The position numbers and the translations under genes were made by a program. A stretch of 64,000 nucleotides of DNA, from positions 1 to 64,000 of the forward strand of contig CALSOT010000003.1 of assembly GCA_943788045.1 (NCBI GenBank), read 5' to 3'. This DNA is from an uncultured Polaribacter sp. GTDB lineage: Bacteria > Bacteroidota > Bacteroidia > Flavobacteriales > Flavobacteriaceae. The notes below the pieces were generated by a model that did not search any database, had not been told where the DNA came from, and saw only the letters and a list, made by a program, of their open reading frames with translations. Shown one piece after another: positions 20,979 through 30,122 of this stretch (positions are counted from its first letter, which is position 1; every line of letters starts with the position of its first letter).

Positions 20979-21878
20979 TTAAACATTGTTACTGTTTCTT
21001 ACATCTTCACCCCATAATAGTTTGCTTCTTAGTGTCTTAATAAAAGATTGGTTACGAGGTAAAATACTTTTAATGGTAAAATCAGTCTTTTCAATAAAAA
21101 TTTTAGTTTCTTTTGGTACCGTAGTAACTCTTGAGTCCAATGATATTAAAAAGCTTTTCTCTCTAGAGTTCACCTCTAATTCTATTTTAGTTTCGTCAGA
21201 AATTACCACGGGTCTTGCATTTAAGTTATGCGGAGCAATGGGAGTAATGACTAAGTTTTTTGAATCAGGTAATATAACCGGGCCATTACAGCTTAAGGAG
21301 TAACCTGTAGATCCTGTAGGAGTTGCGATAATTATGCCATCAGCCCAATAGTTGGTGAGATATTCTTCATTTAAACTTGTTTTTACCCCAATCATAGAGG
21401 TTGTGTTTTTTTTTGCAATTGTAACTTCATTTAAAGCGAAGTTTAACTCAGAAAAATCTTTAGTTTTAGGTTCTGTTTTTACTGATATAAGTGTTCTTTC
21501 TTGAATTGTAAAATCACCATTAATAACTAACTCAACACTTTCTTCTATAAGATCTTTGGCAACAATTGCTAAAAAACCTAGCCTTCCTGTATTTATTCCT
21601 AGAATAGGGATGTTTAAATCTCTAATATGTGTTGCAGAGCGTAAAAAAGTTCCATCGCCACCAATAGTAAACATAATATCAAAAGAACTGTCTAAATCAT
21701 TAAAACTGGCAAATGATTTATAGTTGTTTTGTAAAATATTACTTTCTACTAAAAGAGTGTAAAATTTACTTTCAATAAAGAAATCAATTTTATTTTTTTC
21801 TAAAACCTGTAATAAAGTTTTAATTTCCTTTTCTGATGAAATGGCGTACGATTGACCGTAAACAGCTGCTTTTTTCAA
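20979..21878 (-). CDS. nadK: NAD kinase
   Basis: TIGGDGTFLRSA, ADGIIIATPTGSTGYSLSCNGPVI. Confidence 0.96.
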   Translation of the reverse strand: MKKAAVYGQSYAISSEKEIKTLLQVLEKNKIDFFIESKFYTLLVESNILQNNYKSFASFNDLDSSFDIMFTIGGDGTFLRSATHIRDLNIPILGINTGRLGFLAIVAKDLIEESVELVINGDFTIQERTLISVKTEPKTKDFSELNFALNEVTIAKKNTTSMIGVKTSLNEEYLTNYWADGIIIATPTGSTGYSLSCNGPVILPDSKNLVITPIAPHNLNARPVVISDETKIELEVNSREKSFLISLDSRVTTVPKETKIFIEKTDFTIKSILPRNQSFIKTLRSKLLWGEDVRNSNNV

Positions 21879-21911
21879 TATATAACGTTTTATTTAAGAC
21901 CTTTTAAGGAC

Positions 21912-22571
21912 TTACATATCTAAATATTTTTTTAAATATTCAGATCTATTTTTTAAATCTTCTAAATAAATATCATTCTCGTGCATAGATATAATTTTAT
22001 AATCATATCTCCTGAAAGTTTGCATAATTTCATTAATGTCATTAGAAATTATTTTTATACTAACTTGAATGATATCTGTGTTTTTTTCTGAAATATACAG
22101 GCCTAATAACTTTCCGCCATTAGATTCTATAATTTGAACAATTTGACTCATAGAATAGTCATTTCTCATTTTTTCTATAATCAAATCTTCACTTTGTTCA
22201 ACCATAAAAGGGCTGCTAGAAAAAACATCTAAAACGTCGCGCAAATCAAAATAACCTATATATTCTTTTTGTTTGTTTAAAACCGGAATGATATTGGTAT
22301 CATTATCTGCAAAAAGTTTTAATAATTCTAAAATAGATGCTTTCTCATCAGCATAAAATGGGTTTAACAAATGACTGTAATTAACTAATTTATCCTCTTT
22401 TTTTTCGATAGTTTGAATGTCATTTTCAGCAAAAGAACCTAATAGTTTATTATTCTCAATTACCGGAAAGTGAGTAATAGGGTTGTTTTTAAAAACCTTT
22501 TGAGCACCTTTTACAAGACCAGTTAAATGAAGTGGTTTTATTTCTTCTAATATAAATTGGTTGATATTCAT
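21912..22571 (-). CDS. CBS domain-containing protein
   Basis: Tandem CBS-like repeats (THFPVIENNKLLG, NIIPVLNKQKEYIGYF). Confidence 0.85.
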   Translation of the reverse strand: MNINQFILEEIKPLHLTGLVKGAQKVFKNNPITHFPVIENNKLLGSFAENDIQTIEKKEDKLVNYSHLLNPFYADEKASILELLKLFADNDTNIIPVLNKQKEYIGYFDLRDVLDVFSSSPFMVEQSEDLIIEKMRNDYSMSQIVQIIESNGGKLLGLYISEKNTDIIQVSIKIISNDINEIMQTFRRYDYKIISMHENDIYLEDLKNRSEYLKKYLDM

Positions 22572-22631
22572 GCCTTACGAATATAGGATAAAATGATTTA
22601 ATAAATTATATTTGTAGCCTAATTTTAGACA

Positions 22632-23345
22632 ATGACAAAGTTAAGTGTAAATATTAATAAAATTGCAACTTTAAGAAATTCTCGTGGAGGAAACGTTCCT
22701 AATTTATTAAATGTAGCAAACGATATTGAGGGTTTTGGAGCTCAGGGAATTACAGTGCACCCAAGACCAGATGAAAGACATATTCGTTATCAAGATGCAA
22801 AAGATTTAAAAAATACTGTAACGACCGAATATAATATTGAAGGAAACCCTATAAAATCTTTTATGGATTTGGTTTTAGAAGTCAAACCAACTCAAGTTAC
22901 TTTAGTGCCAGATTCCATAAATGCAATTACTTCTAATGCTGGTTGGAACACAATTACTCATCAATCTTTTTTGCAAGAGGTAATTAAAGAGTTTCAACAA
23001 AACGGAATTAGAACTTCAATTTTTATTGATACGGATTTAAAGTTGATTGAGGCTGCTGCAAAAACAGGGGCTGATAGAATAGAATTGTATACAGAGGATT
23101 TCGCTACACAATTTGATTTAGGCAATAAAGAAGCTGTAAAACCATATACTGAAGCCGCAATTTTAGCTCATGAATTAGGTTTAGGAATTAATGCAGGTCA
23201 CGATTTAAGTCTGGAGAATATTAAATTCTTTAAAGAGAATATTCCTAATTTGGCAGAAGTATCCATCGGACACGCTCTTATTGCAGAAAGTTTGTATTTA
23301 GGGTTAGAAAATGTTGTGAATATGTATTTGCATCGATTGAAGTAA
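22632..23345 (+). CDS. pdxJ: Pyridoxine 5'-phosphate synthase
   Basis: [43 protein letters not shown]. Confidence 0.96.
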   Translation: MTKLSVNINKIATLRNSRGGNVPNLLNVANDIEGFGAQGITVHPRPDERHIRYQDAKDLKNTVTTEYNIEGNPIKSFMDLVLEVKPTQVTLVPDSINAITSNAGWNTITHQSFLQEVIKEFQQNGIRTSIFIDTDLKLIEAAAKTGADRIELYTEDFATQFDLGNKEAVKPYTEAAILAHELGLGINAGHDLSLENIKFFKENIPNLAEVSIGHALIAESLYLGLENVVNMYLHRLK

Positions 23346-23358
23346 AAAAGTTCCAATA

Positions 23359-23405
23359 TCATTTCGAAATCAGCTTTTTTTAACAATAGAGAAATCTATT
23401 AATCC
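23359..23405. repeat. Candidate copy of a flavobacterial intergenic repeat (TCATTTCGAAAT...GAGAAATCTATTAA)
   Basis: ATCATTTCGAAATCAGCTTTTTTTAACAATAGAGAAATCTATTAA; related 14-bp palindrome at 29962-29975. Confidence 0.4.
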
Positions 23406-23415
23406 AGTAACATAA

Positions 23416-24186
23416 ATGTCTACTAAAATATTACATTCAACAATAAAAGGATCGGGAAAACCACTTTTAATTTTACATGGTTATTTTGGGATGTCTGATA
23501 ATTGGAAATCTTTAGGAAATCAATTTTCTGAAGAGTATCAAGTTCATTTAATAGATCAAAGAAATCACGGACGTAGTTTTCATGAAGATGAATTTAATTA
23601 TGAAGTTTTAGTTGAAGATTTACGCAGTTACATAGAGCATTATCAATTAGAAAAAGTTTATATAATTGGGCATTCTATGGGAGGGAAAACAGCGATGCTA
23701 TTTGCGGTAATGTATCCTAAATTATTAGAAAAGCTAATTGTTGTAGATATTTCGCCAAGAATGTATCAACCTCATCACAACGCAATTTTAGCAGGTTTAA
23801 ATTCTATTGATTTTTCTGTTCACAATACGAGGAATTTGGTGGATGGAAAACTATCTGAATTAATTCCAGAACTAGGTGTACGTCAGTTTTTGTTAAAGAA
23901 TGTCTATTGGAAGGAAAAAGGGCAATTAGATTACAGGTTTAATTTAGAATCGTTAACAGAAAACAATCCAGAAATTGGTGAAGCTTTGCCTTCTTTTACT
24001 GTTTTTGAGAATAAAACATTGTTTTTAAAAGGTGCAAATTCGGATTATATTACCCAAAACGAAGCGCCAATTATAGAAGCACATTTTCCGAACTCAAAAA
24101 TTGTGGAAATTAAAAATGCGGGTCATTGGTTACATGCCGAGAATCCTAAAGATTTTTATATTGAAGTTTCTGATTTTTTAAATTAA
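23416..24186 (+). CDS. Alpha/beta hydrolase (YbfF-like esterase)
   Basis: LILHGYFGMSDNW, IIGHSMGGKTAM, NAGHWLHAENP. Confidence 0.9.
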   Translation: MSTKILHSTIKGSGKPLLILHGYFGMSDNWKSLGNQFSEEYQVHLIDQRNHGRSFHEDEFNYEVLVEDLRSYIEHYQLEKVYIIGHSMGGKTAMLFAVMYPKLLEKLIVVDISPRMYQPHHNAILAGLNSIDFSVHNTRNLVDGKLSELIPELGVRQFLLKNVYWKEKGQLDYRFNLESLTENNPEIGEALPSFTVFENKTLFLKGANSDYITQNEAPIIEAHFPNSKIVEIKNAGHWLHAENPKDFYIEVSDFLN

Positions 24187-24195
24187 TTAAGAGTA

Positions 24196-25080
24196 ATGAA
24201 AAAAAGTATATTTTCTCTAATGTTTCTTTTTGTGTTTTTATTCGCTCAAAGTCAGACTCAGACAGTGGTGGATAGTCAAAATCAAGAAAGATCTATAAAT
24301 TTCAAAAAAGATAGAAATTTATGGCAAACATTTACATACGATTTAGGTAACATAGCAGGAGGAATGGGTTACGCTTATAGTAGGCCTTTGTACTGGAAAA
24401 GTAATCAGTTAGCTCATTTTGGATATGTTGCTGCAGGGACTTCTGCTTTATATTTGGTGGATGATCATGTTGATAATTGGGGAGATAATTGGAGGGGAAA
24501 TGTACCTCGTTGGTTGACAGATTATGGAAATGAATATGGAAGTCCGAATAATAATTTTATGCTAACAGGTGCTGTTTACGTAACGGGTTTGTTAACTAAA
24601 AATCCAAAATTAAGAAGAACAGGAGTTTTATTAATTTCTTCAGCTTCAGCTTCTGGTTTGTTACAACAGGTGTCTAAAAGAATTGTTGGTAGAGCAAGAC
24701 CAAAAGCAAATGTAGGTAAAAGCACATTTGATCCTTTGCATTTTGATAGGGTTTATAATTATGATTCTTTTCCTTCAGGACATGTAATGTTAGGCTTTAC
24801 AAATGCTTATGCTTTAGCAAAACATTTTGATAGTCCTTGGATTAAAGCAGGTTTATATACTGTAGGTTCTATACCTGGTTTTGCTAGAATTGTAGATCGT
24901 TTTCATTGGTTATCTGATGTTGTTTTTTCTACCGCTTTAAGTATTTTTATTGTGGAAGCAATAGATAAATATTTAGATAGAAAGTACGACGAGAAATACA
25001 ATGACAAACGAGAGACAAAAAAAGTTGCTTGGGATTTACAATTTACGCCACAAAGTTTTGGTGTTGTAATGAATTTTTAA
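24196..25080 (+). CDS. Phosphatase PAP2 family protein
   Basis: KRIVGRARP, SFPSGHVM, RIVDRFHWLSDV signature. Confidence 0.9.
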   Translation: MKKSIFSLMFLFVFLFAQSQTQTVVDSQNQERSINFKKDRNLWQTFTYDLGNIAGGMGYAYSRPLYWKSNQLAHFGYVAAGTSALYLVDDHVDNWGDNWRGNVPRWLTDYGNEYGSPNNNFMLTGAVYVTGLLTKNPKLRRTGVLLISSASASGLLQQVSKRIVGRARPKANVGKSTFDPLHFDRVYNYDSFPSGHVMLGFTNAYALAKHFDSPWIKAGLYTVGSIPGFARIVDRFHWLSDVVFSTALSIFIVEAIDKYLDRKYDEKYNDKRETKKVAWDLQFTPQSFGVVMNF

Positions 25081-25148
25081 AGTAGATAAACAAACAAAAC
25101 TATTTTAGTAACTATATCTTTGAATCTTTAATCATTTAATAAATAAAA

Positions 25149-25475
25149 ATGAACATAGAAAACGCACAGAAACAAGTAGACGATTGGATTAAAGCTCATG
25201 GAGTTCGTTATTTTAACGAGCTAACAAATATGGCGCAATTAACGGAAGAAGTTGGTGAAGTTGCGCGTATTATTGCCAGACGTTATGGCGAGCAAAGTGA
25301 AAAGGAATCTGATAAAAGTAAAGATTTAGGAGAAGAATTAGCAGACGTTATGTTTGTTGTTTTATGTTTAGCAAATCAGACGGGAATTAATTTACAAGAA
25401 GCTTTCGAAAAGAAAATAGATATTAAAACAAAGCGCGATCACGATCGTCATCATAACAATCAAAAATTAAAATAA
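25149..25475 (+). CDS. MazG-like nucleotide pyrophosphohydrolase
   Basis: LTEEVGEVARIIARRYGE...DLGEELADVMFVVLCLAN. Confidence 0.92.
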   Translation: MNIENAQKQVDDWIKAHGVRYFNELTNMAQLTEEVGEVARIIARRYGEQSEKESDKSKDLGEELADVMFVVLCLANQTGINLQEAFEKKIDIKTKRDHDRHHNNQKLK

Positions 25476-25723
25476 TGAGTTTTTTAGATAAAATAAAAGA
25501 GCCAATATTTTGGACTTCCTTTGCAAAAGTTGCCGTTCCATTTTTTATAATAGTGATCGTTATTTCTTTGTTAATGAATAGTTTTTCAGAGATTTTTTCA
25601 GGTGATTTTGAAACGGTTAATCAAATTAATTTCGCTGATGGTAAATGGAAAAACTTTTTTGGTTTTAAAATTGTTTTTAGCACTGTTTATGGTTTGTATA
25701 CAACTAATAAGAAAATGAAGTAA
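25475..25723 (+). CDS. Hypothetical membrane protein
   Basis: ORF 82 aa, overlaps the MazG-like stop; one or two TM segments. Confidence 0.7.
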   Translation: MSFLDKIKEPIFWTSFAKVAVPFFIIVIVISLLMNSFSEIFSGDFETVNQINFADGKWKNFFGFKIVFSTVYGLYTTNKKMK

Positions 25724-25730
25724 GACTATT

Positions 25731-26348
25731 TTAATGCCTTTTGAAAGCTTTTATTCCAGCTTTAATTTCTAAATCTAAATGATTTTTTCTTGGAGTTAAG
25801 GGGCAAGAATATTTATCATTATAAGCACAATAAGGATTGTATGTGTTGTTGAAATTTAATAACACGGTATTTTCCTCAGTTATATCTGTGGTCATTAGGT
25901 CCATATAACGTCCACCGCCATAAGATTCGTTTCCAGAAGTGTCATCTGTAAAAGGTAAAAATAAATAATCTTTATATTTTTCATCACGCAAATCATCTTG
26001 ACTTTGATAAATGGTTAGTTCACATTTTTTTCCATTCAAAGTAAAGTTTAATAATCCATATTTTTTATACAAAGGTCTTCTTTCTGTGGTTGTTGCCATT
26101 TCAAAAGTCGGTGCATTTTCAATTTTGTTAAATTTTGCTTTTACAATAAAAGTTGAGTCTACTTTAAAAAAATCCAATCCATTAAATTCTCTTAAATCTT
26201 TTTTCTTTAAAGGTGATTTTGATGCGTCTTTATAACTAGCATTTAGTTCTTTTTGATAATCTGTATCTCCCATTAAAGGACGTTTTCTCTGTGAAATACA
26301 AGAAGTCATTATTAAAAGCAAAGTGTATATAAGTAACAGTTTTTTCAT
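25731..26348 (-). CDS. DUF1684-like lipoprotein
   Basis: MKKLLLIYTLLLIMTSCISQ lipobox start at 26348; FLPFTDDTSGNESYGGGRYMDL, NNTYNPYCAYNDKYSCPLTPRKNHL. Confidence 0.88.
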   Translation of the reverse strand: MKKLLLIYTLLLIMTSCISQRKRPLMGDTDYQKELNASYKDASKSPLKKKDLREFNGLDFFKVDSTFIVKAKFNKIENAPTFEMATTTERRPLYKKYGLLNFTLNGKKCELTIYQSQDDLRDEKYKDYLFLPFTDDTSGNESYGGGRYMDLMTTDITEENTVLLNFNNTYNPYCAYNDKYSCPLTPRKNHLDLEIKAGIKAFKRH

Positions 26349-26394
26349 TTTAATAAATTTACACACCAAAAATACAATATTCAAATATTTTATG

Positions 26395-26402
26395 TAGATT
26401 TG
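26395..26402 (+). promoter_or_regulatory. Candidate -7 box TAnnTTTG
   Basis: TAGATTTG at 26395-26402, upstream of the 26423 small ORF. Confidence 0.4.
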
Positions 26403-26422
26403 AATCATTATTAAAATATAAA

Positions 26423-26497
26423 ATGAGGAAAGTCTATTCATATATTACCAAGTTATCTTGTAAAAAGCGAGAAAGTCGGTGTGTTTATATGTTTTGA
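26423..26497 (+). CDS. Candidate leader peptide (24 aa)
   Basis: MRKVYSYITKLSCKKRESRCVYMF* between promoter box and terminator. Confidence 0.3.
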   Translation: MRKVYSYITKLSCKKRESRCVYMF

Positions 26498-26528
26498 TGA
26501 TACCAATATAAAATATCAAGCAATTATA

Positions 26529-26554
26529 AAAGTCCGACTCTACAGTCGGACTTT
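26529..26554 (+). terminator. Strong terminator/attenuator hairpin upstream of the MFS gene
   Basis: AAAGTCCGACT-CTAC-AGTCGGACTTT then TTT run. Confidence 0.75.
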
Positions 26555-26610
26555 TTTATTTTTAATGCACTTTGTATTCAATTAATCTCCCTAAATAAAT
26601 TTCCCAAACT

Positions 26611-27816
26611 ATGAAAAAACTTTACAATAATTATATAAACACCTTTAGAGGACTCTCTTTAGAAGTTTGGTGGCTATCATTAATCACTTTTATCAATAGA
26701 TCAGGTACAATGGTGATTCCTTTTTTGTCTTTGTATTTAAATGAAGATCTTCATTTTTCGTTTCCGGATATTGGTTGGATTATGTCTTTCTTTGGTTTGG
26801 GATCTGTATTTGGTACATGGGTTGGTGGAAAATTAACAGATAAAATAGGATATTATAAAGTAATGTTACTAAGTCTTATTTTAACAGGATTTCTATTTGT
26901 TTTTCTCCAATATGCAACAACTTTTAATCAATTTTGTTTAGGTATTTTTGTGGTAATGTTAGTTGCTGATGCTTTTAGACCTGCAATGTTTGTTGCTTTA
27001 AGTGCTTATAGTAAACCAAAAAATAAAACACGTTCTGTAACCTTAATACGTTTGGCAATTAACTTGGGTTTTTCTGCAGGACCTGCAATTGGCGGCTTAA
27101 TAATTACAGGTATTGGCTATGAAGGATTATTCTGGACAGATGGAATTACATGTGTATTAGCAGCTTTTTTATTGTTAAAAGTTTTACACCCTAAAAAAGT
27201 GAAAGTTTTAGATGAAGTAAAAGTAGAAAACCCTGTTTCTGCTTATGAAGACAAACCATTTTGGATATTTTTTATAGCTATGTTTATTTTTGGATTTGTG
27301 TTTATGCAATATTTTTCTACGATGCCTTTATATTATAAAGACCATCACTTTTTGTCTGAACTAGAAATTGGTCTGTTAATGGGGTTAAGTGGGCTTTTTA
27401 TTTTCTTATTTGAAATGCCATTGATAAAATGGTTAGAGGACTCTAAAGTATCTAAAGTTAAATTGATTGCTCTTGGTTTGTTTTTGGTAGCTATTAGTTT
27501 TATAATTTTAAACTTAACGAGTTGGGTTGGTGTATTAATTATTGGAATATTATTAATGTCTACAGGAGAAATGATTGCTTTTCCATTTTCAAATGCTTTT
27601 GCAATTGAAAGAGCAGAGAAAGGAAATCAGGGAGAATATATGGCTTTTTACAGCATATCATTTTCTTTAGCGCATATATTTAGTCATAATATAGGTATGC
27701 AAATGATAGACAAATTTGGCTTTGAAACTAGTTGGACAGTAATTACACTATTGTCGTTTATAGGTGTTTTAATTTTGTTATATCTCTTGCATTTTTTAAA
27801 GAAAGAAGTCATTTAA
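26611..27816 (+). CDS. MFS transporter
   Basis: 12-TM MFS, GGKLTDKIGYYKVMLLSL. Confidence 0.9.
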   Translation: MKKLYNNYINTFRGLSLEVWWLSLITFINRSGTMVIPFLSLYLNEDLHFSFPDIGWIMSFFGLGSVFGTWVGGKLTDKIGYYKVMLLSLILTGFLFVFLQYATTFNQFCLGIFVVMLVADAFRPAMFVALSAYSKPKNKTRSVTLIRLAINLGFSAGPAIGGLIITGIGYEGLFWTDGITCVLAAFLLLKVLHPKKVKVLDEVKVENPVSAYEDKPFWIFFIAMFIFGFVFMQYFSTMPLYYKDHHFLSELEIGLLMGLSGLFIFLFEMPLIKWLEDSKVSKVKLIALGLFLVAISFIILNLTSWVGVLIIGILLMSTGEMIAFPFSNAFAIERAEKGNQGEYMAFYSISFSLAHIFSHNIGMQMIDKFGFETSWTVITLLSFIGVLILLYLLHFLKKEVI

Positions 27817-27849
27817 AAAAGATCCATCAATTGGCTTGATGGATCTTTT
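27817..27849. terminator. Bidirectional terminator between convergent genes
   Basis: AAAAGATCCATCAA-TTGGC-TTGATGGATCTTTT. Confidence 0.8.
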
Positions 27850-27866
27850 CATTTGTTAAAGTTTAA

Positions 27867-29784
27867 TTATTTTAAAACAGAAAATTCAATCGAAGAATCT
27901 GTAAAAACAGTATGTGTTTGCGTTTTAAAATCTTTCTCGTCTGCTTTGTATATGTTAGCTACATATGTTTGAGGATTTAAATCTATTAGAGGAAACCAAG
28001 TACTCTGTATTTGTATTTGTAATTTATGTCCTTTTTTAAACGTGTGAAAAACATCTTGTAATTTGATGTTAACAGCTGTTTTTTTGTTTGGAGTAAAAGG
28101 TTCTGGTTTTTCAAAACTATTTCTAAAACGTCCACGTAAAACTTCACTTCTAACCATTAAATGATAGTTGCTCATTTTTAAATGATCTTGTAACTCATCG
28201 TTATTCTCTTCTGCATTCGCAGGATGAACATCTATAACTTTTACAATCCAATCTGCCGCAGTTCCTGTAGTTGCAACTTTCAGTTTTGCTAAAATATCTC
28301 CGGCCAACGTATAGTTTTCATTTAAAATAGGTGTTTCAAATAGCAAAACATCAGGTCTTCTTGCGGCAAAACGTTGATCATCTGTCATATATTTTCTTGG
28401 TGTAAAAACGGTTTTAATGTCTTCGGAATATGGAACAGGATGTTTAATGTCACTAATAAATTTAATTTCACTGTGTAAATTTATCATCTTGTGTTTTTGC
28501 TAAACTTTGATTTTCATTCAAAAACCAATTTTCTTTTACTACACTTTTAGGAGGCCAAGAATCATACGATTTCCATTCTTTTTTACCAGAATCAAAAACA
28601 TAGGCTTCAGGTAAACCAGAATTTTCACCTCCTTTTCCTTTTAAAAAATGATTAAAGAATTTAGTTTCAATGTGTTTTTGGAATTTTAAAGAAATAGAAT
28701 CTCCAAAATAATAATTTCCAACAGAATTTTTCACAGCATTTCTTGCCCATTTTCCGTGATCCCAAGGGCCAAAAACTAGAGTGTTGTAGTTATTTTTTCC
28801 GTGTTTTTCGATTGCTTTATAAGTTTCTAAAGGTCCGTATAAATCTTCAGCATCAAACCAACCACCAACAATCATTGTAGCCACAGTGCTTGGCACTTTG
28901 TCTAGGTGTTGAATAATTCCCTTGCTTTTCCAATTTTCGTCATAATTAGGGTGTTCTACAATTTCTTTCCAGAAAAAATCATCAATTTTATCATTGTTTT
29001 TAGCTGTTTCTATATCAAGTTTATCGTATTGAAAATATTCGTTTAAGTTTTTTAATGGACCTTTGTCTAAGAAAAATTGATATTGATCTTTAGAATCCAT
29101 TTGAGGAAAAGAATACCAGGCAGAATCTGTGGGTGTATCCTTATAAGTTCCGAATAAAGAAATTGCTCTAAAATAACTTAATAAAAAGGCGCCGTTATGA
29201 TGAAAATCATCAAAGAAAAAGTCGCCAATACAAGCTTGTGGAGAAGCTGCTTTTAAAGCAGGGTGTGCATCAATAGCAGAAATAGTTGCGTAATGACCAG
29301 GATAAGAAATTCCCCATGTACCAACATTTCCATTATTATTTTTAACGTTTTTTACCAACCAATCAATTGTATCATATGTATCTGAAACTTCATCTGATTG
29401 GTTTTCTTGTTTATTGGGAATATAAGCACGCATATTATCATAGACGCCTTCACTCATCCAACGACCACGAACATCTTGATATACTATAATGTTACCTTCT
29501 TTCATTAAGTGAATATTCGGGCCAATATTTGTTCTCATTCCATCTCCATAAGGCCGCGAACTGTAAGGTGTTCTTTGCATTAAAATGGGATATTCTTTAC
29601 TAGTGTCTTTTGGAGAATAGATAGTTGTGTGTAGTTTAGCACCATCTCTCATTACAATTTCCACTTCTTTTTTTGAGTAATTGTCAGTGACATAGCTATC
29701 TTTTTTAGCTATTTTTTCTTTTGGTGTTTTAGTGCAATTTGTGATTAGATAAAAAGTAAAAAAAAGTATTATATATTTTTTCAT
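27867..29784 (-). pseudogene. CocE/NonD family hydrolase (X-Pro dipeptidyl-peptidase-like), split by an apparent frameshift
   Basis: ORFs 28468..29784 and 27867..28487 encode consecutive N- and C-terminal parts in different frames, overlapping about 20 nt. Confidence 0.8.
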
Positions 29785-29961
29785 GTAAGGTTTTATTTAT
29801 TTTGATGTTAAAATTACAAAACAAAATATTGTTAGTAAAAAAATGAATGAACAAAATGGATTTCATTATCTCTTATTTTTGATATTGCGACTTTATGTAG
29901 TAATCTCATGAACTAGAGCGAATACTTAAATAACCGGATTTTTCAATTGTTCATGTTTTAT

Positions 29962-29975
29962 TCATTTCGAAATGA
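29962..29975. repeat. Palindrome TCATTTCGAAATGA
   Basis: Perfect 14-bp palindrome; related sequence at 23359. Confidence 0.5.
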
Positions 29976-29996
29976 CGTGTTGCTTGTAAACATTTA

Positions 29997-30075
29997 TAGC
30001 CCTGATTGAACGGTTTGTTTGAGCTCTTTTTGAAGAATGAAAAAAAGCGAGTAGTGAAAGCAGGAAATAGCTTCT
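29997..30075 (+). ncRNA. Candidate structured RNA upstream of ygiQ (possibly Flavo-1-like)
   Basis: TAGCCCTGATTGAACGG...GAGCTCTTTTT...AAAAAAAGCGAGTAGTGAAAGCAGGAAATAGCTTCT; AGC/GCT and CCTG/CAGG outer pairs plus internal CTC-T5/A5-GCGAG hairpin. Confidence 0.5.
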
Positions 30076-30122
30076 AAAAAAAAGTGTTTTATTCAATTAA
30101 AATTGGTGTATTTTTGCAAAAT

